Positions 43,339 through 52,460 of a stretch of DNA of 64,000 nt are shown piece by piece (the first letter of the stretch is position 1; every line of letters starts with the position of its first letter). The translations under genes and the position numbers were made by a program. The notes under the pieces are model-generated. The model worked only from the letters and a program-made list of their open reading frames with translations. It was not told the DNA's origin and searched no databases. This DNA is from Lachnospiraceae bacterium UBA7196 (lineage in GTDB: Bacteria > Bacillota > Clostridia > Lachnospirales > Lachnospiraceae), in assembly GCA_002490835.1 (NCBI GenBank), contig DKUU01000022.1:1-64000 (forward strand). Direction: 5' to 3'.

Positions 43339-45711
43339 TCACTCCGCCCTTATCAGATTACAGGGAACGAGCTTCCTGATTTTTAACGCCGATACAACTG
43401 CGGTAATCGCGCCAACCAATTCCGCGCATAATATGAGCAAAACGACCCGGAGCAGCGGAAACGCAAACGCAATTTTATGAACACCCATTCCGCTAAACAA
43501 GGTTTCTATCAGAATATTAGAACAACTGTATAAAAAAATACTGCCTATGATGCTTCCGACTGCAATATAGAGCATAAATGTCATCACAGTCTGCGCTACA
43601 ATCTGTCCGGTGGAATATCCTAATGCTTTCATTATCCCAAAATCCCCTTTTCGTGTCAACAAAATGGAATTTGTCACAAAATATCCTATAATTAAGATGA
43701 TCAATAGCATGATCATAATGATAAAGAACACAATTGCCGACACACTGCTGACAATAGGCGAAAACTGTGCATAAAATATCTGCTCAAAACCGCCAACGTA
43801 TGACAGCCTGCCTTTCCATTCATCTTCCATTACCGTGCAGAATTTTTCTGTGTCAGCGCCCGCATCTAAATAGACATGGATCGTCTGCCACTCTGCTTCT
43901 GGTTCAATCAGCCTTATCCCTTCCATCGTAAGGTATAGATCCATTCCGCCTGTATAAGTTCCCTGCGTAAATCCAACAATAAGAAATTCTTCCTCTTTTG
44001 TCGTTTCCTGAAAAATCTGACTTATTTTTATGTTATCTCCAATGTTTTTATCTAATACTTTTGCCAAATTTCCAGAGATTGCCGCCTCATTCTCATGTTT
44101 TGGATAACGGCCCAGATAGACAGAAGGATTTTCCAATGCCTCATAGTCGCTGTACACACCTAATGCCGCGTATACTGTGCCTTCACATAAAAGTCTTGAA
44201 GAACCCGGCTCTATAGCGGTCATGACCTTACGCACCTCAGGCTGATCCAGCTTTCCTGCTATTTCCATTGTTTCCTGTGGATGAACCGCCTGCATATTTA
44301 CAGAATACACCTCTGCCCCGGCAATCTGTAAAAGTCCGTCATTATCTTTCACCAATCCTGTATATAAAATAACGGCAAAACCGGCCACACACATGATTAC
44401 CGCTATTGTCAGACTGATGAATATGCTTTTTATTTTTTCATGATCTATCATCTTTAAGGAAATGGACAAATTCACAGGAAAAGGCATTTTCTCTACTGTC
44501 AGCCTGCTTTTTTTGCAGCAGGATATGCCGGCTCTTTCCTGAAAAGCCTCCACCGGTCTAAGCTTTAAGATTCCCTTTGAAAAAAACAACGTAACAGCGC
44601 CAATCAATACCGGAATCATCAAAATATCCCGTATCACAGTCTGCCCTGCAAATGTCCTATTCCATACAAAACCGATATCTGTAGCGATATTCCCTACGAT
44701 CACGGGCATAAGGGATTCGGAAACTGCTATGCCAGCCACAGAACCAAACAGCCCCATCAAAAGAAACTGCAGCACATACGTCATTACAACCCAAAATCCT
44801 GTATAACCAATCGCCTTTAATGCTCCTAATTCTTTTTGATCCTTATCCAGCGTATTTTTCATATGAAATCCAATCACAACAAAGCAGACAAGGATACCGA
44901 TCAGTGAAGCGGCATTCATAACCACAACATAGATACGGATATTATTGCTCCGACTGTTTTCGGCATACTCTAAATCTGAATTGGAATAGAAATCCAAGTC
45001 ATTTCCTTTTTCAGCTATAAATTCTGAAAATTTATTTGATACTTCGCCTGCTTTCCCTTCTGCCCTGATCAAAACGATCGCTGCCTGCGCCTCTGTCCCA
45101 GCCTTCTCCCTTAAAGAATAAAATTGGCTTTCCGGTAAATCAAAGGCAAGATACGATCTGCTGCCAAAAAGCACATCCTCTGTAAAACCAGCAATCGTAA
45201 ATGATTCCTGCCTATTTCCGAATGAGATATGAAGCGTATCGCCTAACCCGAAACCAAAAAATGTTTTGCACACATAAGGCGCATAAATACCATCTGCCGG
45301 TATCTCCTCCAGCCTTTCCGCTATTTTCAGGCAAGACAATTGCTCTGTCCTGTCAGCATTCCTGAAAGTCCAACCGCCATTAATGATATCCCCGTCACCG
45401 TCTTGGATATTTGCATTTTTCAGTAAAATTGCTTCAATTATTGTAATCTCTGATATTTCTTCATTCACCTGTCCAAAATCAATTATTTCATTCTGATATT
45501 TTTCACAAAAAGCGTCAGGCAGAGTTGCCGCAAAATCAGCGCTGTTCGTTTCCGCAATTTTTTCCTGATATAGCCTTTTAAAGCCTTCCGTCAATTGGCT
45601 TCCTGTGTGATATAACAATACGGTAAGCATAATGAAAAGGAAAAAGGCTGTCGAAGTCCTTCTGCTTTTTTTGATGTTTGATTTGATGAGCAATAACATA
45701 TTTTCTGCCAT
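43339..45711 (-). CDS. ABC transporter permease, FtsX/MacB type
   Basis: 790 residues with two FtsX-like halves: TM1 near 15-35, a large extracytoplasmic domain, three helices at about 260-375 (IYVVVMNAASLIGILVCFVVIGF), another N-terminal-type helix near 430, a second extracytoplasmic domain and three final helices (TAVVSALKIRKLVPCNLIRAE at the end). This layout fits exporters for antimicrobial peptides or lipids. It begins 4 bases after the ATPase stop. Confidence 0.9.
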   Translation of the reverse strand: MAENMLLLIKSNIKKSRRTSTAFFLFIMLTVLLYHTGSQLTEGFKRLYQEKIAETNSADFAATLPDAFCEKYQNEIIDFGQVNEEISEITIIEAILLKNANIQDGDGDIINGGWTFRNADRTEQLSCLKIAERLEEIPADGIYAPYVCKTFFGFGLGDTLHISFGNRQESFTIAGFTEDVLFGSRSYLAFDLPESQFYSLREKAGTEAQAAIVLIRAEGKAGEVSNKFSEFIAEKGNDLDFYSNSDLEYAENSRSNNIRIYVVVMNAASLIGILVCFVVIGFHMKNTLDKDQKELGALKAIGYTGFWVVMTYVLQFLLMGLFGSVAGIAVSESLMPVIVGNIATDIGFVWNRTFAGQTVIRDILMIPVLIGAVTLFFSKGILKLRPVEAFQERAGISCCKKSRLTVEKMPFPVNLSISLKMIDHEKIKSIFISLTIAVIMCVAGFAVILYTGLVKDNDGLLQIAGAEVYSVNMQAVHPQETMEIAGKLDQPEVRKVMTAIEPGSSRLLCEGTVYAALGVYSDYEALENPSVYLGRYPKHENEAAISGNLAKVLDKNIGDNIKISQIFQETTKEEEFLIVGFTQGTYTGGMDLYLTMEGIRLIEPEAEWQTIHVYLDAGADTEKFCTVMEDEWKGRLSYVGGFEQIFYAQFSPIVSSVSAIVFFIIMIMLLIILIIGYFVTNSILLTRKGDFGIMKALGYSTGQIVAQTVMTFMLYIAVGSIIGSIFLYSCSNILIETLFSGMGVHKIAFAFPLLRVVLLILCAELVGAITAVVSALKIRKLVPCNLIRAE

Positions 45712-45715
45712 ACTT

Positions 45716-46483
45716 CTACCACCCCATCCTTTCGAGGAAATAAATCAATTTCTCTTTTCTTTCCTCCGATTCGCCTTCATATATCCCAAGCACACATTCA
45801 CCGTCTATCCGTCCGTCCCGAAGGAAAAGGATCCTGTTCCCCCTTAAAGCGGATTTTAAATCGTGTGTCACCATAATAATCGTCTGACCCCTTTGATTAA
45901 ATTCTGTCAGCAGATCTAAAACAGCCTTTCCGGACGCAGAATCAAGCGCCCCCGTCGGCTCGTCGGCAAATACGATTTCAGGATCATTGATCAGCGCTCT
46001 GACGATCCCTACCCTTCCCATCTGTCCGCCTGAAATCTGCGAAGGGTATTTTACCCACTCTTTTTCTGTAAGACCTACTTCCATGAACAGTTCTTTTCCT
46101 TTTTCGAAAATCGTCTTTTTATTTTTGCCTACAAGCAGACCGCTGATCAAAACATTATCCATAAGATTCATACTGTTAATCAGATGAATCTGCTGAAAAA
46201 CATAACCGCAATTGACCCTCCGAAACTTTGCCAGCTGCTTTTCAGAATATTTTGTGAAATTAGTGTCTTTAAAGTAGATTTCCCCCCTGCTTGCCCTGTC
46301 CATTCCCGAAAGCATATGGAGCAGAGTGGATTTTCCGGAACCGGATGGTCCCATGAAAACGGTAAAATCCCTGTTGAAAAGTTGAATATCCATGTTCTTG
46401 ATAACATGCTGCTGCATCTCGCCGTTTGTATAGCTTTTGCATAATTTTTTTGTGTTGATGACAACATCCTTAGATTTATCCAT
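45716..46483 (-). CDS. ABC transporter ATP-binding protein, LolD/MacB type
   Basis: 255 residues. Walker A GPSGSGKST, signature ISGGQMGRVGIVRAL (Q-M-G-R in place of the usual Q-Q-Q-R), Walker B EIVFADEPTGALD and switch His in MVTHDLK are present. First gene of the four-gene operon ATPase-permease-regulator-kinase. GGAGG lies 6 bases before the ATG. Confidence 0.92.
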   Translation of the reverse strand: MDKSKDVVINTKKLCKSYTNGEMQQHVIKNMDIQLFNRDFTVFMGPSGSGKSTLLHMLSGMDRASRGEIYFKDTNFTKYSEKQLAKFRRVNCGYVFQQIHLINSMNLMDNVLISGLLVGKNKKTIFEKGKELFMEVGLTEKEWVKYPSQISGGQMGRVGIVRALINDPEIVFADEPTGALDSASGKAVLDLLTEFNQRGQTIIMVTHDLKSALRGNRILFLRDGRIDGECVLGIYEGESEERKEKLIYFLERMGW

Positions 46484-46551
46484 TTGTTTCCTCCTAAAAC
46501 AATTCCTATACCTTTTCTTACCTTATTAAGTTGCTGCTCCCTATGCCTCAT

Positions 46552-46596
46552 ATAATAACATTTAAAATCTTAACTGTCCTTATCTGAAATCTTAAC
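46552..46596 (-). promoter_or_regulatory. operon promoter with OmpR-type direct repeats
   Basis: On the minus strand GTTAAGATTT occurs twice (46587-46596 and 46565-46574), exactly 22 bases apart and on one DNA face. The copies flank a weak -35 (AGGACA, 46575-46580), which is followed after 17 bases by TATTAT (46552-46557). This is the expected layout for activation by the operon's own response regulator. Confidence 0.55.
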
Positions 46597-46614
46597 AATC
46601 CTTAGAAGACAGGC

Positions 46615-46664
46615 AGTAAAAAAGTGATTCCATGGCATGATTTTGTGCCGCAGAATCACTTTAT
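46615..46664 (-). terminator. intrinsic terminator of the surface protein gene (hairpin B)
   Basis: Stem AAAAAGTGATT...AATCACTTT with loop TGATTTTG; on the minus strand a T6 run follows. Homologous to hairpin A at 38353-38402. Confidence 0.7.
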
Positions 46665-46694
46665 ATTTTAAATGGCTCTCTTATCAAATTTAAT

Positions 46695-49600
46695 TCAAGA
46701 AGACCTGCGTTTCAGAAGCGCAATCATCACAATCACCGCCGCCGCAATCAGGATCAGCCAGATAAAGCAACAAATCCCCAGAAGGGTCGGGCAGATATGG
46801 CAGAGACCACATTTTGCCCCGTCTCCTGACTGTCCCGCTTCCACATAGGCAATCGCGTAGCTCGAAAACAATTCCGTGCTGACCGTGATGGTATCCGGCG
46901 CATCGTCCAGATCATTCATAACGGTATACTCACCATTATGGGCACGGATGATGGTAAACTCCCTGCCGTCGCCCTGCAGTTGTTCGGGAATGCCGACCAC
47001 CACTTCCACGGGTTCGCTCGTCTCGGAAATGACGTTCCACTCTCCCGTCCCAACCTTGATAAACATGGAGATATCCACATACATGCCAAGCACAAGCCCC
47101 GGCATCTCTTCCCGATACGCTTCCATGCCGCTCTCGATCACCTGTTTATCCTGTGCGGGCACTTGTTCGGAAATATCAGTTACATCGATCCGAATCTCTA
47201 TGGTCTCGCCATGATTTACAAACTCCAGCTGCTCCGACGTCAAAACCGCATTTGCCACTGCGGCAGTATCCGCCACGCCTGCCGTGCATGTCTGTTCCGC
47301 GCAGACTACCGTCACGACGACCGCGCCGCTTCCTAAATCCAATGCCGTGCTTGCGGCAGTCATGCCTTCCACGTTGCCCGTTGCCACAGGCTCACCGGAC
47401 AGCACGATCCTTCCGTAATTTACGGATGCCGTTATTGCTCTCCCCACAGCTTCTGCCGTCTGTCCGCCGCTGTCTGCACCGGCTGTCTCCTGTCTGGTCT
47501 GTCCATCCTGTTGTCCCGCCGTTTCCGGCTGCCCCTGTGCCGATGCTGTCTCGTTTTCCCGATTGGAATCTTCTGTTCGACCCGAATCGTTCCGTACTGT
47601 CGTCGGCTGTGACTGCCCGGGCGGATTCGTCTGAGTTGTCGGCTGTAGCGTATCTGTGGGTGCTGCCACCGCTGTTTTACCGGAAGCATTGCCTTTCTCC
47701 GGTGCATTGCTGCCGCCACCGTTTTCTCCACTGGCATTGCTTCCGCCATGTTCGCCGTTGTTTCCGTTACCGTTTTCGCTGCCGCCGTCGCCGTTTGTGT
47801 CGCCATTATTTTCACTGGTATTGTCATCGCTGCCATTGCTTCCGCCGCCGGACGAAGGCTTTTTATTCTCAAACCGGATCACAATGCCGGCAGCGTTCTC
47901 TCCCGTCGCCCACAGGGGCAGTTCCACTGTTCCGTTTACTGTTTTTTCTCCTGATGCCTTGCCAAAATCCTCTCCTAAAGAGCTTGTGTCCCATGTGACC
48001 GCCAGCGGTTCCGTTCTCTCCGTGTAGCCTGTTCCCGTGTAAGCCACTGTGACCTGCGCGGGAAGCCACGCACTGACTTCCTGCGCCGTATAGCCGCCGT
48101 TCTTCCGCTTCTTCGTGAGCGCGTCCGGATTTCGGACGGCTGCATTCACCGGCTGTACCGTCAGGACTGCTGCGCAGGTCTTTTCCCCCGCGGAGACGGT
48201 ATAATGATACACTGCGCCTTTCTGCACAAAGCTGTCCGCGGTGGTAAAAGCTGCCGCATCCTGTAAGGTTCCCTTTGTCCCATTGTCATAGGCTGACTGC
48301 ACGCTGCAGTGATCTTTCATGTATGCCGTGAGAGGCGTCATATTTCCGGCTTCCGCCGCATTACGATTGGCAGCGTCATCCGCAAAGATCATCAGGTTTT
48401 CCGGTTCCGCTGCGATTCCGGTAACAGTGCGCCTGCGAAACTCCACAGTAATCTGCACGTTTGATGCGTCGTCCGGTACCTCACAGGAATACTCCCACTC
48501 CCCTTTTCCGCTGTTCTCATCCCACACCATTTTTGAACCGGACGTGCCCTCTCCGGGTACGATTTCTTTTTCGCCCACTTTGATGACAGGTGTATATTCT
48601 TCCCCGTAGGTTCCCGTAAAGGTCACCGTGCCGCCATTCTCAACGGGTGCATCCGGCCCTAGCGCGGTATTTCCGGGCTGCTCTGCCCCTTCGCCCGTGA
48701 CAATCGGCTCTTCTATGGTCACGGCAGTCCGCACTTCCGTCTTTGCTGACTCAGAAGCAAAATCATCTTCAGTCGCTTTCTTGCGCACATAAAGTTCATA
48801 TTCTTTATTCGGCTCAAGTCCCGTAAACGTCCCTGTCTTACTCACCTTATCGGCATCGTTCCAGTCAGGCTCCGTGCCGTCCGGCAAGCTCCCCCTTTCC
48901 ACAAGGATATATTCTTCCCCTGCAGCCGGATTCGTTACCGTAACGGTGGTGTCGGTCACTGCCGTCTGTTTCGGCGCAGGTGCGGCGGGTCTGCCCGGAA
49001 TGTCAATCTTTGCAGCGTCACTTGCCGGAGTCGTCTCCCCGTTCTCCGTCTTTTCGGGATAACGTATATAAACAGGCGTTCCCGGTTCCACGGAAAGGGA
49101 GCCGTCCGCTCCCGGCTGTATCTTACTGCCCGAAGGGTCGTTCGGATTCGTGTAAACCTCCGCATTCCCGATATCGGCAGGCAGTTTTACGGTTTCTTTC
49201 CCATGGTCTATCGTCAAGTCATCCAGTGCAATCTCCGGCGCTTTCTGCAAAGTGGTAAGGCTGACTTCCTTTACTGCCGACAGGTTGCCCGCGGCGTCCT
49301 CCAATACTATATAGACGGTATGCTTCTCCCCGGGGGTAAGCCCTGTGACGGTAATGCCCGCCGCACCGCTGCCGGTCACATCCTGCGCGCCGCCATTCTG
49401 TGCGCCCTGTGTGCCTTTCTCCACTACCTCCTGCGCACTCGGCACTGTGCCTGTGTCAGACACAATCCAGTATACCTTTCCGCCCTCGGACGGGGTAAAG
49501 GTAATGTCCGCCCCTTCCTGCGTGCGGTTTGTGACGCTTACGTTTCCGCTGAATGTGGGGCTGCCCGTGTCAAGGCGGACGGTAACTGTCTGCCAGCCGC

Positions 49601-52460
49601 TCTCATTTCCCGCATTGTCTGTCGCCTGCACATAGTATGTATGGGTACCATCCGTGTCTGCGGTTATGGTAAATTCCCTCTCATATACCGGCGAAGCTCC
49701 GGGCAGTCCCGTTACGGTCTGCTCCGTGCCGTTTTCCCCATCCTTCCACTTGATCCCGGCAATGCCGCCGGAAGTGATGCTGTTATTTCCGCTGTCCTTA
49801 TCATCCGTCACGGTCACGGTGAGCGTAACGGCATCCCGATACCAGCCGTTCGCATTTGGCTGCGGCGTATTCGGCGCTGTGATTGTGACCACGGGCGCAT
49901 AATCCTCCGCAATGACCTTGCCGCTATCCGCAGTCAGGCTGATCTGCGCGGTATTGCCTGCCCTGTCTTTGGCGGTCAGCCGAATCGTCCCGCTAAATTC
50001 CGCGTTTAAGGCAATCTCATAATGACCATCCTTTATATTCAGCGTTCCGCTCCGCCCCGTGCCGCTGTCGGGTGTCGCCTCGTAAGTCACTTTCTCTATA
50101 CCGGAAAGGGCGTCGGTAATGTCTTCTGCCGGGATCCTGATGATCATGCTCTTTTTGCCGATGATTCCGTTCCACAGTCCTTTGACACCGTTTTCCACGC
50201 TCATGTCAGTAAGGTCTATGACAGGCGGCGTTTTATCCAGCTTATAAAGAAATTGCGTCTGATAAATATTTCCTTCGCTGTCTTTGATATAAATGGTCTT
50301 TGTCTCGCCGTCCGTTCCTGTTTCTTCCGAAATGACAACACTGTCCCCTATACCTGCGGGTGTCTCTCCCACGCTGCCGCCGTCCTTCGGCGTCAGGCTA
50401 ATGTCGGAAAGATACCATCCGTCATCATTCGGAGACGGAGAAATCGTGACATAATCCGTCAGATTTTTGCCGGACGGAAGCAGTCTGCACTCTATCGTAA
50501 AAGTCTTGCTGACCATTCCGGCACAGTTTCCACTTTCCTTTCCCATAACCGTGACGGTAGCGGTTCCCAGATTCACGTGATCTGCATAGCTGACTGTATA
50601 ATCCGTGTCAGGCAGCGTAACGCCCGAAAGCAATACCGTCACGGCGGGCGTAATCGCATTTCCCGTGTAATAGTGTGGGCCGGGAGCTACGGTCACCATA
50701 TCGTCAGTCAGCGTTTTCTGCATAATCTGAAAGGTATCGTTCTTTGTTCCGCTGTAATTCCCTTTCCCGGTAACCGTTATGATATACTCCCCGGCATTTG
50801 TCCCCGTATTGCCGCTTATGGTATAGTCCGTCCCCGCAGTCAATGTCCTGCCGTTTACCTTGACACTGCTCACCCCTTTGGTCTGTTCCTGACCGTTATA
50901 AATCAGGGTGCCACTTGCTAAGGTAACTGCCGCGCCTCCTATGCTCCTGACGGAAATGGTAAAATCAAAGCTTGCCGTCTTTCCCGAAATGGTCAGTTTA
51001 GCGGAGGCGGTTCCGGCGTTTGTGTTATTGGTATAAATAATTTTGCTGTTGTCCGGCTTATTCGTTCCGATTCCCACCCAGCCGTCGCTGTAAGTAACGG
51101 TGACAGGCTTGAGCGCACTTCCGGTATAGGTCAGGTCTGCGCCTTCTTTTAAGGAGAGCGTCGCCGTTTCCTCATGCCCACAGGTGCATCTCTCGGTAAT
51201 GACCGCGCCATTTGCGGTATAGGTATAGCTGTGAATATGGTTGTCGAGGTACAGCCCGCCGTCTTTGTACGAATAGTGCCATCCGCTGTTTGTCAATGTA
51301 AATTTATCTTTGTTCGTCTCACCTGTCTTGATGGCATAGGAACCCGCTTTGCCAGTTGGACTATATTCCGTTACCGTCAGTATGCCGCCGGTGTAGCCGG
51401 TGGCGTCCACTTTGGCGTTTTCCAGTGTTACATTACTGCCGGTTTGCAGATACAGATCCGCCGTTTTACCGGAGACTTTCGGACTGCCGGACAGGTTCAG
51501 GGAAGCGGTGCCGCTTCCCATATAGACGCCGTACTGTTCCCCGGTAACCGTGCCGCTCGTGATATTTACAGCAGCGCTGCTACCGCTATTGCGTATGCCA
51601 TATCCGTTCGTTTTTGTGCTGGTAATGGTTCCGCCCTCTATATTGACCTTGCCATAGTTTCCCACACCATCTCCCACACTGGAAACACTTGCATGATCCT
51701 TCACTGTCAGTACAGCCGCCGATTTGTTGATAAAAACCGCACAGCTGCTGTTACCCCCGCTCACCACGGTGTCGCCGCTAATGGTAACGTCCCCGACACT
51801 CTCGATTACATAGCTTGTTCCGCCTTCCACCACGCCGCCGAACAGATTGAATGTGGATGTACTACCCGAAATCACCGTTCTTGCACTGCCTGTAACCTTA
51901 CCGCCATAGAGATTGAAAATCCCCGGTTTCGATTGAGTCCCTCCAACAGCGGTATAGCTTTTCCCATTCTCACTATCGCCGCTCAATACCCCGCCGCCCT
52001 GGCAATCATAAACGTTCAGCGTGCCGCCCTGCAAGTCAATCGTATTCTGGAGTCCTGTACCGTAAAGCGTATGTCCGTTGAGACAGAGGTTTACTGTCAC
52101 GCCGGATTCTATTTTGATGGATGCCGTCAAAGCAACATCCTCCGTCAGATAGTAGTTCCCACTCTCCAGCGTCCCGCCAGCGGCTGGCAGCTCTTTGTCG
52201 AAGGTCATACCGCCGTCATGGACATGGGGCGGTACCGTGGGTGTAACGAGGAGTATCTGATTATTTACAAGCTTTAACTCTCTGTTCTCTATGTAATCTC
52301 CCGTCAAATGAAGATACGCCAAATCCGACTCCTGTATCGTATAGCCGGAGCCCTCCGCGACCACTACTGAATCTCCTGCAAAATCCGCCTGCGGATTGAT
52401 GTAAATCTCTGCGCCGGACGAGAGCGGTCCGTCCAGATAGAATTTCTTCCCGTTTTTCAT
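46695..52460 (-). CDS. large surface protein, main part downstream of an in-frame amber codon
   Basis: 1921 codons, open and in the same frame as the upstream 52461-53567 segment, from which one TAG codon separates it. Regions in order: right-handed beta-helix-like repeats (about 60-370; TVSGGNSSCAVFINKSAAVLTVKD), YTG-type repeats (about 445-660), several Ig/fibronectin-like domains (about 700-1350), an Asn/Gly/Ser/Thr/Gln-rich linker (about 1500-1660), a stalk domain ending FSSYAIAYVE, and a C-terminal anchor CGLCHICPTLLGICCFIWL followed by a hydrophobic run and KRRSS. No LPxTG. The ATG at 52460 has no ribosome site, so independent translation is unlikely. Confidence 0.8.
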   Translation of the reverse strand: MKNGKKFYLDGPLSSGAEIYINPQADFAGDSVVVAEGSGYTIQESDLAYLHLTGDYIENRELKLVNNQILLVTPTVPPHVHDGGMTFDKELPAAGGTLESGNYYLTEDVALTASIKIESGVTVNLCLNGHTLYGTGLQNTIDLQGGTLNVYDCQGGGVLSGDSENGKSYTAVGGTQSKPGIFNLYGGKVTGSARTVISGSTSTFNLFGGVVEGGTSYVIESVGDVTISGDTVVSGGNSSCAVFINKSAAVLTVKDHASVSSVGDGVGNYGKVNIEGGTITSTKTNGYGIRNSGSSAAVNITSGTVTGEQYGVYMGSGTASLNLSGSPKVSGKTADLYLQTGSNVTLENAKVDATGYTGGILTVTEYSPTGKAGSYAIKTGETNKDKFTLTNSGWHYSYKDGGLYLDNHIHSYTYTANGAVITERCTCGHEETATLSLKEGADLTYTGSALKPVTVTYSDGWVGIGTNKPDNSKIIYTNNTNAGTASAKLTISGKTASFDFTISVRSIGGAAVTLASGTLIYNGQEQTKGVSSVKVNGRTLTAGTDYTISGNTGTNAGEYIITVTGKGNYSGTKNDTFQIMQKTLTDDMVTVAPGPHYYTGNAITPAVTVLLSGVTLPDTDYTVSYADHVNLGTATVTVMGKESGNCAGMVSKTFTIECRLLPSGKNLTDYVTISPSPNDDGWYLSDISLTPKDGGSVGETPAGIGDSVVISEETGTDGETKTIYIKDSEGNIYQTQFLYKLDKTPPVIDLTDMSVENGVKGLWNGIIGKKSMIIRIPAEDITDALSGIEKVTYEATPDSGTGRSGTLNIKDGHYEIALNAEFSGTIRLTAKDRAGNTAQISLTADSGKVIAEDYAPVVTITAPNTPQPNANGWYRDAVTLTVTVTDDKDSGNNSITSGGIAGIKWKDGENGTEQTVTGLPGASPVYEREFTITADTDGTHTYYVQATDNAGNESGWQTVTVRLDTGSPTFSGNVSVTNRTQEGADITFTPSEGGKVYWIVSDTGTVPSAQEVVEKGTQGAQNGGAQDVTGSGAAGITVTGLTPGEKHTVYIVLEDAAGNLSAVKEVSLTTLQKAPEIALDDLTIDHGKETVKLPADIGNAEVYTNPNDPSGSKIQPGADGSLSVEPGTPVYIRYPEKTENGETTPASDAAKIDIPGRPAAPAPKQTAVTDTTVTVTNPAAGEEYILVERGSLPDGTEPDWNDADKVSKTGTFTGLEPNKEYELYVRKKATEDDFASESAKTEVRTAVTIEEPIVTGEGAEQPGNTALGPDAPVENGGTVTFTGTYGEEYTPVIKVGEKEIVPGEGTSGSKMVWDENSGKGEWEYSCEVPDDASNVQITVEFRRRTVTGIAAEPENLMIFADDAANRNAAEAGNMTPLTAYMKDHCSVQSAYDNGTKGTLQDAAAFTTADSFVQKGAVYHYTVSAGEKTCAAVLTVQPVNAAVRNPDALTKKRKNGGYTAQEVSAWLPAQVTVAYTGTGYTERTEPLAVTWDTSSLGEDFGKASGEKTVNGTVELPLWATGENAAGIVIRFENKKPSSGGGSNGSDDNTSENNGDTNGDGGSENGNGNNGEHGGSNASGENGGGSNAPEKGNASGKTAVAAPTDTLQPTTQTNPPGQSQPTTVRNDSGRTEDSNRENETASAQGQPETAGQQDGQTRQETAGADSGGQTAEAVGRAITASVNYGRIVLSGEPVATGNVEGMTAASTALDLGSGAVVVTVVCAEQTCTAGVADTAAVANAVLTSEQLEFVNHGETIEIRIDVTDISEQVPAQDKQVIESGMEAYREEMPGLVLGMYVDISMFIKVGTGEWNVISETSEPVEVVVGIPEQLQGDGREFTIIRAHNGEYTVMNDLDDAPDTITVSTELFSSYAIAYVEAGQSGDGAKCGLCHICPTLLGICCFIWLILIAAAVIVMIALLKRRSS

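Noticed and set aside
38353..46664. The whole 38-46 kb island as an integrative conjugative element or prophage.
   Set aside because: No integrase, relaxase, transposase, replication or structural phage gene is present; only repeat scars and accessory genes.
49203..50009. Plus-strand ORFs opposite the surface protein (49203-50009, 51174-52277).
   Set aside because: Same reason: composition is that of reverse-strand repeats, with no motif or start signals.
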